Assembly: GCA_028277445.1 (NCBI GenBank)
Contig: JANQGG010000006.1
Span: forward strand, 62,001 to 126,000
DNA from: Chloroherpetonaceae bacterium
GTDB taxonomy: Bacteria > Bacteroidota > Chlorobiia > Chlorobiales > Chloroherpetonaceae
Length of the DNA stretch: 64,000 nucleotides
Direction: 5' to 3'
Positions 57,720 to 64,000 of the stretch are shown here, one piece after another; within the stretch, counting starts at the first letter, position 1; each line of letters begins with the position of its first letter. The notes below the pieces were generated by a model. It saw only the letters and a list, made by a program, of their open reading frames with translations, had not been told where the DNA came from and did not search any database. The position numbers and the translations under genes were made by a program.

Positions 57720-60700
57720 ATGCCCAAAGCCTTTTCCTTTGTGTTTTTTCTTAACCTCGTAGTTGGTTTGCTGTGCAATCCACAATTTGTCTTTGCGCAA
57801 ACCAAGTCGTTTAAGCCCACATTATCTCACAGAATTTCACCTGATCAATCAGCGCCCAGATCATTTTCAAGGCCTTATGTGTTGGCCGACCCGATCAAGA
57901 TATTAGCCGTTCGTGTTGAATTTCAAACGGATGACGATTCAAAAACTTCCGGTAATGGTCTGTTTGACGGATTGGATTATTTGGCCGATTATGGCGAAGA
58001 TATCATTGATCCATTGCCCCACGATAAAGCATATTTTGAGCGTAAGCTTGAGTTTTTGAAGCATTACTTCGAAAGCACCAGCCAAGGTAAAGTCGCTATT
58101 AACTATACTGTTTCCGACAGCATTTACACTTTATCCAAAATCATGAGCGCATATTCGCCCTCCAAAAAAAGTGATGATTTAACCCTTTTGGCGGAGATGG
58201 TTCAGGAAACCTGGCAATTGGTTGATCAACTCTCGCCGGATATTCAATTTTCGGATTACGATTGTTTTGTGATTTTTCATGCCGGCGTAGGACGTGATAT
58301 TGATCTGGTTTCATCAATTGGCGTTGATCCAACCCCTTTTGATCTTCCTTCCATCACTTTTAATCTCAACAGTTTGCAGGATGTTTTTGGCCAGTCTTTT
58401 CAAGGGTTTTCTGTGGATAACGGCCAAACGCTGATCGATCATACGTTGATTTTGCCACAAACCGAATCGCGAGAGATAGATGCTATCGGCGGCGATATCC
58501 TTCAGGAAATTTCCATCAACGGGCTGCTTTGTGCAAGTTTTGGCAGTTATTTAGGTTTGCCGGATTTGTTTAACACCTCAAACGGGCGCAGTGGTATCGG
58601 GCGATTCGGGTTAATGGATGGCGAAGGATTTTTTAATTATTACGGGCTTTTGCCACCGGCGCCATCAGCCTGGGAGCGAATTGAACTGGGTTGGGCAACG
58701 CCTAAGGTGGTTCAGCTATCCGGTGAAACTACTCTCTCGCTGCCAGCCCTTGGTTTGGATCAACATCCCGACTCGGTAATCCTAAAAATTCCCATTACAT
58801 CAGATGAGTACTTTTTGGTGGAAAACCGTCAAAGAAATCCCAAAAACGCCGGAGTAACCCTTACTCAGTATTTCAAAGGTTCAACCCTTCAGATCACATT
58901 TACAGAAGATGAGGATGGCTTTGCAAGCTTCAGCATTGATAGCCTTAAAGGAGATATTGTGGCCAGTTCCAATTACGACTGGGCATTGCCCGGCGGAGAA
59001 ATCCTGAAAGAAAATGGTGAACGCATTGAGGTTCAGGGCGGTATTTTGATTTGGCACATTGATGAAAACATCATCCGAAATAAGCGAGCCTCTAATGGCA
59101 TTAATTCGGGTGAGCCAAAAGGCATCAGACTTTTGGAAGCTGATGGCTCAAACGACATTGGCGAAAACTATGGATTCACCGATGCCGGTTACGGCTCGGA
59201 ATCTGGTACGCCATTGGATTATTTTTACCTGGGTAATCCCTCGCCAATTTATGAAAACCACATTGATGATGAAACATACCCGAATACCAGCGCCAATTCC
59301 GGCGCTAAGTCAAATTTGGCGCTTTATGGATTTTCATCGTCGCAGGCGGTCATGGAAATGAGACTCTCCAGAGAGACGATAGGTATAGAATCGTTGGATG
59401 GTTTTCCGGTGCAATTGAATGATGAATTTGGTCCGGGCTCGGCAATTTCAGTTTATACCGATGCCATAACAAAAGCCAAAGCGCTTCTTATTAATAGTGA
59501 TTCAAATAACGTGCATTTGGTTTATTCCGGCACGCCGTTTGGTTTATCGGATGCTTTGCCTGGGGTGGCAATTTCATCACAAAAAGCGGCCATAGGAAGC
59601 GATGGATCAATATACACGGTCTTAGACAGCACACTATATTGGTTTAAAGGATCGGATACCGATGCTTTAAATTTAGGCAATCGGATTACCACTCCGCCGG
59701 TTGTGCAGGGGAATAGTATAAAAGTATGCGACTTAGGTGGAAAAGTGATCTCGGTTTCTGTTCAAGGTAATCTATTGCAAAAGCAAGGGCAAGAGCAACT
59801 GACATCGGGAGAACAGATCCTGGGATTTGCCGGCAATCTCGTCTTTTCAGATCAAACGGTTTTCAGAGGCGCCCAGCAATGGAATTGTTCACCTTACACT
59901 ATTCATCGGTTTGCGGCTACCGGGAAAACCGAAGGATGGCTTGGGGCTGCGATTACAACAACGAATGATCTTATATATTTTTTCGCGGATGGCTCAAAAA
60001 AAATCACCAAACTTTCAAAACAGGACACCATTAAAAGCTGGCCGGTATTTGCAGATTTGGAGCATCGAGGCGAGCTATCGGTCATTTTTCCAATCGGCCA
60101 AACCATTTATGCTTATAATGAAGCTCAATTTTTGCTCTCAAATTTCCCCATAAATACGCGTTCTGAAAACCCAATTATGGCAACGCCTCTCATTGCCGAT
60201 GTTGATGGGGATACCTTTGAAGATGTTCTGATGATGCTTCCAAATGGCACATTGGCTGTTTATAACCGATTTGGTAAAGACGTTACCAATTTTGCGTTGT
60301 CCGAGAACTCTCAATCAACGCCGGCCATTACAACCTTGCAAAATGGCAATCTTGGCTTATTTGTTGTTGATCGAGGGGGATTGATGCAAGGATGGCGTTT
60401 GAAAACAGCAACCCAAAATATTCAGTGGGGCGAGCAGTTTTCGGGATCAGCCAATTTGAACAGCTACGATCCCAAAGAAAGTAACGGACGTGTTGAGTTG
60501 TCATTTCAAGCGTTGATGCCTGCAAAGCGCGTGTTTAATTGGCCAAATCCAGCTAGAGAAGAAACTCGGTTTCGGTTTTATTTAACCGAAGATGCAAAAG
60601 TTGAGTTGAGCGTATATGATTTAACCGGACAAGCGGTTTGGGGGAAAACGGTTCAGGGGCAAGCCGGTCTCGATAATGAAGTATTATGGAATCTAAACTC

Positions 60701-60791
60701 AATGGCCAGCGGCGTCTATTACGGCGTGGTTAAAGCCATTGGAAAATCTAAAACCGAACAGGTAAAACTGAAAATTGCAATAGTCAAGTAA
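57720..60791 (+). CDS. M6-like protein with T9SS sorting domain, zinc motif lost
   Basis: About 1023 residues. ATG 57720 gives a signal peptide ending at FVFAQ; the frame to 57669 adds a leader. The N-terminal half is related to immune-inhibitor-A/M6 metalloproteases (LKHYFESTSQGKVAINY, YLGLPDLFNTSNGRSGIGRFGLMDG). Where the family has HEFGH, the sequence reads ASFGS (residues 272-276), so zinc binding is very unlikely. A propeller-like part with FG-GAP-like VDGDTFEDVLMML follows. The last 85 residues form a type-A CTD (WPNPAREETRF, YDLTGQAVWG, SGVYYGVVKA). It is presumably exported by T9SS. It follows porV in the same direction. Confidence 0.82.
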   Translation: MPKAFSFVFFLNLVVGLLCNPQFVFAQTKSFKPTLSHRISPDQSAPRSFSRPYVLADPIKILAVRVEFQTDDDSKTSGNGLFDGLDYLADYGEDIIDPLPHDKAYFERKLEFLKHYFESTSQGKVAINYTVSDSIYTLSKIMSAYSPSKKSDDLTLLAEMVQETWQLVDQLSPDIQFSDYDCFVIFHAGVGRDIDLVSSIGVDPTPFDLPSITFNLNSLQDVFGQSFQGFSVDNGQTLIDHTLILPQTESREIDAIGGDILQEISINGLLCASFGSYLGLPDLFNTSNGRSGIGRFGLMDGEGFFNYYGLLPPAPSAWERIELGWATPKVVQLSGETTLSLPALGLDQHPDSVILKIPITSDEYFLVENRQRNPKNAGVTLTQYFKGSTLQITFTEDEDGFASFSIDSLKGDIVASSNYDWALPGGEILKENGERIEVQGGILIWHIDENIIRNKRASNGINSGEPKGIRLLEADGSNDIGENYGFTDAGYGSESGTPLDYFYLGNPSPIYENHIDDETYPNTSANSGAKSNLALYGFSSSQAVMEMRLSRETIGIESLDGFPVQLNDEFGPGSAISVYTDAITKAKALLINSDSNNVHLVYSGTPFGLSDALPGVAISSQKAAIGSDGSIYTVLDSTLYWFKGSDTDALNLGNRITTPPVVQGNSIKVCDLGGKVISVSVQGNLLQKQGQEQLTSGEQILGFAGNLVFSDQTVFRGAQQWNCSPYTIHRFAATGKTEGWLGAAITTTNDLIYFFADGSKKITKLSKQDTIKSWPVFADLEHRGELSVIFPIGQTIYAYNEAQFLLSNFPINTRSENPIMATPLIADVDGDTFEDVLMMLPNGTLAVYNRFGKDVTNFALSENSQSTPAITTLQNGNLGLFVVDRGGLMQGWRLKTATQNIQWGEQFSGSANLNSYDPKESNGRVELSFQALMPAKRVFNWPNPAREETRFRFYLTEDAKVELSVYDLTGQAVWGKTVQGQAGLDNEVLWNLNSMASGVYYGVVKAIGKSKTEQVKLKIAIVK

Positions 60792-60801
60792 CCATCTCGT
60801 T

Positions 60802-61257
60802 ATGAGCATGAGGGAAATCCGCTTGGATATTGAAATCAAAGCGCCAATTTCAATGGTCTGGGGGATATTAATCGATTTTAATCGTTACCCGGAGTGGAAC
60901 CCGTATTTACGGCAGGTGGATGGCGAGGCTGAAGAAGGGCGCGACTTGGATTTGGTCGTTAAAATTCCCCGAAAACCCAAAAAAAAGTTGAAAACCTCTA
61001 TCACGCTTGTTCGACCCAACGCATTTTTAAGCTGGATCGGCAAGTTCCATTCCTCACTTTTTTTTGAAGCAGAGCACAGCTTTGAACTCAAACCATCAGA
61101 GGGTGGGAACACATGGCTGATTCAACGTGAGCATTTTGGCGGGTTGATTTTGCCGTTTATCTGGCGTGATCTGGCCAAAAATACCCAACGCGGATTTGAA
61201 ACCATGAATTTGGCGTTAAAAATCCGCGCCGAAAGTATGAATGCGCACGGTGAATGA
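60802..61257 (+). CDS. SRPBCC-fold protein
   Basis: 151 residues of the START/Bet v1-like fold: opening strand IRLDIEIKAPISMVWGILIDFNRYPEWNPYL, a typical SRPBCC start, and a C-terminal helix (RGFETMNLALKIRAES). Such proteins bind small hydrophobic ligands or act as polyketide-type cyclases; the ligand is unknown. It begins 10 bases after the M6-like gene. No signal peptide. Confidence 0.85.
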   Translation: MSMREIRLDIEIKAPISMVWGILIDFNRYPEWNPYLRQVDGEAEEGRDLDLVVKIPRKPKKKLKTSITLVRPNAFLSWIGKFHSSLFFEAEHSFELKPSEGGNTWLIQREHFGGLILPFIWRDLAKNTQRGFETMNLALKIRAESMNAHGE

Positions 61258-61497
61258 AAACTTAGCTGGTTCAATTTATTGGGTCAAAGAATTTTCGCCC
61301 GAACGTGGGTTATTCTATAGGATTGAAATATATGGTTAACGACGAAAAACAGGTGAATGAACAGTTGCGCTCAGATTCGCTTCATAAAAAGTACAATGTT
61401 TAGATAAACGCAAAAATGATTGCCACTCAAACTTCATAACCGCAGGTTGAAATATTATAATTATAAAAAAACCATTATGTGTAAGACCCGTGTTTTT

Positions 61498-61914
61498 TTA
61501 TATAATATCTTCAAATTCCTTGATCGTTATAATTTTGGTATTTTTATACTCTCCGATAATAAGCAAATCATTATCACTTGAAATTAAATAATCAGCATTG
61601 CTTTTTTCAGAAAGAGCCAAAAGAAAATTATCCTTTGGGTCTTTACAAATTTTTGGTTCTTTGGTTATGGTTATAATTTTACCAATAGAAAAAATTAAGT
61701 CAATCAAATCAGCAACATCTTTAGAATCAAAATACTTTTTGAATTTTGGTCGTTCTGTTACCATTTTTAATTCATCAATATTTTGCTTAGAAAATATTAA
61801 TTGTACTTTTGAATGAACTAAATGATGTTTTAATCTTGCTAATTTCTTTCCAATTAAAAAGCTTATAAAAAGATTTGTATCAATGATGATTTTAATTTTC
61901 TTTTTTCTTGGCAT
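61498..61914 (-). CDS. PIN-domain toxin, COG1569 type
   Basis: 138 residues with the PIN acidic set: DTNLFISF at the N-terminus, a central Glu in IDELKMV, DPKDNFLLALSE and SSDNDLL. COG1569 proteins are RNases of type II toxin-antitoxin systems. Its ATG lies inside the end of the upstream antitoxin gene (23-base overlap), the usual coupled arrangement. Base composition is clearly more AT-rich than neighbouring genes, suggesting acquisition. Confidence 0.85.
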   Translation of the reverse strand: MPRKKKIKIIIDTNLFISFLIGKKLARLKHHLVHSKVQLIFSKQNIDELKMVTERPKFKKYFDSKDVADLIDLIFSIGKIITITKEPKICKDPKDNFLLALSEKSNADYLISSDNDLLIIGEYKNTKIITIKEFEDII

Positions 61915-62128
61915 AAATTTCAGCTCTTACATTTTCAACTTCTTCTGTAATTATTTCTTCAGTTAATTCATCAGTTAAAAAAGAATTTAATAAGCGGGTT
62001 AATCTTACATCAATCGCATCTTTAGCTAATTCTTTGCTTAATCTAGCCTTATCTTTTTTTGGTAATTGTTTGACCAATTCAAGAACCTGATTATAATTTA
62101 GTGATATTTTATATGCATTTGTTTCCAT
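61892..62128 (-). CDS. Antitoxin paired with PIN toxin
   Basis: 78 residues, no named family. Opening sequence YKISLNYNQVLELVKQLPKKDKARLSKEL resembles the short antitoxins that precede COG1569 PIN genes. The C-terminus is charged (VENVRAEIYAKKKEN). It overlaps the toxin by 23 bases and is first in the operon. Strongly AT-rich. Confidence 0.75.
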   Translation of the reverse strand: METNAYKISLNYNQVLELVKQLPKKDKARLSKELAKDAIDVRLTRLLNSFLTDELTEEIITEEVENVRAEIYAKKKEN

Positions 62129-62452
62129 AATCTTTTATTCTCAATTCATTGAAATTTCAATTTAAAAGTTTGATAAATATTTTTAATCTTTTAAATAAAG
62201 TCAGTTTTGTTCGAATTAAAAGTGAAGAAATTTCTTCTAATTCAAGTTTTACAAGTATTTAATAAATCATATTTGTTTGATAATATCATTCCATGATTAT
62301 GAGCATCTGTATATATTCCTTTTTGGAAGCCATCACGACAGATATACCAGCCAATTAGCACCCTTTTTACAATTGGGGTCTCTAAATGTTCTTTTATTCT
62401 GGTGTGGGTTCAATACCCCATGGCTTGCCGCAAAGTAGTTCATTAAATCAAG
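62129..62452. other. AT-rich intergenic region upstream of the antitoxin
   Basis: About 320 bases, with A/T runs near the antitoxin and a more balanced stretch near 62330-62430. I see no ORF, tRNA or terminator in it. The promoter of the TA pair should be in this stretch. Confidence 0.4.
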
Positions 62453-62460
62453 TTAATGAA
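62439..62460. repeat. AT-rich inverted repeat at the end of the FAD-oxidase gene
   Basis: TTCATTAA and TTAATGAA with a 6-base loop, covering the stop codon of the minus-strand gene. No T run follows in the minus direction; four T follow in the plus direction. It may be a weak processing hairpin. Confidence 0.4.
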
Positions 62461-63955
62461 TTTTCTCCAAATACGCTTTTGGGATCAAATTCCCACGGTT
62501 TAGCATCAGGTCGGGATCAAGAGTTTTTTTGATGCGTAGCATTTCGTTTATGCCTTCTTCGCCATACATTTCAGCAAGATAGTGGGCTTTTAATTTACCG
62601 ACGCCATGCTCAGCCGAAAGCGTGCCGCCCATATCAAGTGATTTTTTGACAAACTCATCATACAATTTTTTTGCCTCATTGAATTCTTCCATAGATTGGG
62701 GCAGGATGTTTAAATGCAAATGACCGTCGCCAATGTGCCCGAAGAGAATATAGGGAAAGTCATGAGCTTGGCATTCGGTGTTGTAAAGATTCATTAACTC
62801 GTGAAACCGAGGAATAGGTACGGCCATGTCGGTACTGATTTTTCGCGTTTCCTGTGTGTTTAGCCATTCATTAACCAGAACGGGCAACGTGTGGCGGAAT
62901 TCCCGCAAATCCTGCTGCTCATTGGGCGTTAAAGCGGCCCACGAATCGTCTGTCATTGCATGATGATGTTCCATAAGCTCAAACCAGTCGCTTAAAAGCT
63001 GATCTTCGGTTTCGGGCGTGGTTTCCTGTTCAAGAAACACTGCACCCGCAGCATTTTCGGGAATATTCGGGTAGCGCTGACGCAGAAAATTCAGGCTGTT
63101 TTTATCGAAGTATTCAAGCGCACGAGCGCAAAGCGCAGTCGGTGTTGTCTCTGAGACAGAACGCCGGCGGGCTTCATCCACGAATGCAATCACATCTTCG
63201 GGTGTTGGGAAGTACACCAAAACGCCAAAGAATTGCTTGGGTTTAGGAATGAGTTTTAGGTCGGCTTCCAAAATAAACCCTAACGTGCCTTCCGAACCAA
63301 TAAAAAGATCAATCAAATCCATGCCGGGCTTTGTGTAATAACCGGCCATGTGTTTGCGTGTTTGTGGAATCGAGTAATTGGGTCGTTTAAAGTGTAGCGT
63401 TTTGCCGGAAGGGAGCTTGAGCTGAAATTCATCATGTTCATCTGCAAAAATTTCGCCACGTTTGATATCCAAAAGATCACCGGTTGAAAGAACCACGGTG
63501 ATACGCTCCACGTAATCACGCGTTGGACCGTATTTAAAGGTTCGAGCGCCGGAAGAGTTGTTGGCAATCGTGGCGCCAATAAAGCAAAGTCGCTCGGTGG
63601 GATCGGGCGGGTACAAAAGCCCTTCGGCTTCGGTCGTTTCCTGCAGATCTTTAAGCAAAACACCGCATTGAACAGTAGCCAAGCCCGTGCCATCGCTGAA
63701 TTTTTGGATGCTCAAAATTTTGTTAAATGCCTGGCTGGAAAGGACATAGTCGCCGTATGGAATTCTTCCTCCGGTTGTACCGGTTCCGTTGCCAGATAAT
63801 GTGATCGTGGATTTTGATTTGGCGCATTCATGCATTAAGTCTATAACTTCCTCGTAAGTTTCAGGTATATAAACGCCTTTGGTAAATCCATCGCGCAAGG
63901 CGCTTGTATCTTCTAAGAAACGCTGAGTTTCCTGAGCATCTTTTTTAAAAATCAT
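62453..63955 (-). CDS. FAD-linked oxidase (D-lactate/glycolate dehydrogenase type)
   Basis: 500 residues: an FAD-binding PP-loop domain (GNGTGTTGG near 54-62, then FIGATIANNSSGARTFKYG and GSEGTLGFI) and a C-terminal FAD-oxidase domain with the metal-site motifs HIGDGHLHLN and SAEHGVGK. These are shared by GlcD, D-lactate and 2-hydroxyglutarate dehydrogenases, so the exact 2-hydroxyacid cannot be named. No iron-sulfur subunit is adjacent in this window. Complete gene. Confidence 0.9.
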   Translation of the reverse strand: MIFKKDAQETQRFLEDTSALRDGFTKGVYIPETYEEVIDLMHECAKSKSTITLSGNGTGTTGGRIPYGDYVLSSQAFNKILSIQKFSDGTGLATVQCGVLLKDLQETTEAEGLLYPPDPTERLCFIGATIANNSSGARTFKYGPTRDYVERITVVLSTGDLLDIKRGEIFADEHDEFQLKLPSGKTLHFKRPNYSIPQTRKHMAGYYTKPGMDLIDLFIGSEGTLGFILEADLKLIPKPKQFFGVLVYFPTPEDVIAFVDEARRRSVSETTPTALCARALEYFDKNSLNFLRQRYPNIPENAAGAVFLEQETTPETEDQLLSDWFELMEHHHAMTDDSWAALTPNEQQDLREFRHTLPVLVNEWLNTQETRKISTDMAVPIPRFHELMNLYNTECQAHDFPYILFGHIGDGHLHLNILPQSMEEFNEAKKLYDEFVKKSLDMGGTLSAEHGVGKLKAHYLAEMYGEEGINEMLRIKKTLDPDLMLNRGNLIPKAYLEKIH

Positions 63956-64000
63956 GGTAATGATGTTTAATCATTTAATCCGGCCAGTTGTGGCAAGCTT

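Noticed and set aside
61332-61403. Short ORF of 23 codons after the SRPBCC gene
   Set aside because: No ribosome-binding site or homology; likely chance.
62401-62430. GGGTTCAATACCC resembling a tRNA T arm
   Set aside because: No matching acceptor, D or anticodon arms within reach, so not a tRNA.

Overview
The window is a stretch of chromosome from a Gram-negative member of the Bacteroidota/Chlorobiota group. Three things point to a green phototroph of the Chlorobiota, for example a gliding form such as Chloroherpeton: genes for type IX secretion (PorU and PorV next to a protein with a C-terminal secretion domain), a BCD-family transporter of the kind linked to (bacterio)chlorophyll (PucC-like), and many outer-membrane barrel and TPR proteins. 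This assignment is inference; no rRNA or photosystem gene is present to settle it. No tRNA, rRNA, CRISPR array, insertion sequence or prophage was recognised. Most of the window is housekeeping or envelope coding sequence packed on both strands.

Layout. 1-9 kb: a TPR-GGDEF protein cut by the window edge, tRNA-guanine transglycosylase with an altered zinc site, a putative outer-membrane protein, a TPR protein and a tricorn-type protease. 9-13.5 kb: an MltF-like murein transglycosylase and an SMR transporter-proB-proA operon. 13.5-18.6 kb: five lipoprotein genes of the LPP20, COG3014 and LpoB types in two divergent groups, then a small DUF4926-like gene. 18.7-26 kb: ArfB ribosome rescue factor, a GNAT-like protein, a cation/proton antiporter, two convergent MscS channels, AlkD and CysK. 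26-34 kb: an FG-GAP-like protein, def-fmt, lepA-lepB and a barrel protein. 34-41 kb: a 7TMR-HD phosphohydrolase with two downstream envelope genes, trpE and a DegP protease. 41-48.5 kb: a DEAD-box helicase with a long leader, a hydrolase gene broken by one in-frame amber codon, a second TPR-GGDEF protein, greA, a small Sm-like protein, tpiA and a Spy/CpxP-like protein. 48.5-52 kb: thiC under a TPP riboswitch, divergent from the PucC-like transporter. 52-61 kb: porU, porV, a very large T9SS-type protein related to M6 peptidases but lacking the zinc motif, and an SRPBCC protein. 61.5-64 kb: an AT-rich PIN toxin-antitoxin pair and an FAD-linked oxidase.

Working together. PorV and PorU are the shuttle and sortase that deliver CTD proteins to the surface, and the adjacent CTD protein looks like a client that has become a pseudoprotease. 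The lipoprotein cluster, MltF, DegP and LepB form an envelope theme. Def, Fmt, LepA, ArfB, Tgt, GreA and the helicase form a translation/transcription theme. The two TPR-GGDEF proteins share one architecture and an almost identical coiled-coil linker, so they are probably paired cyclic-di-GMP sensors.
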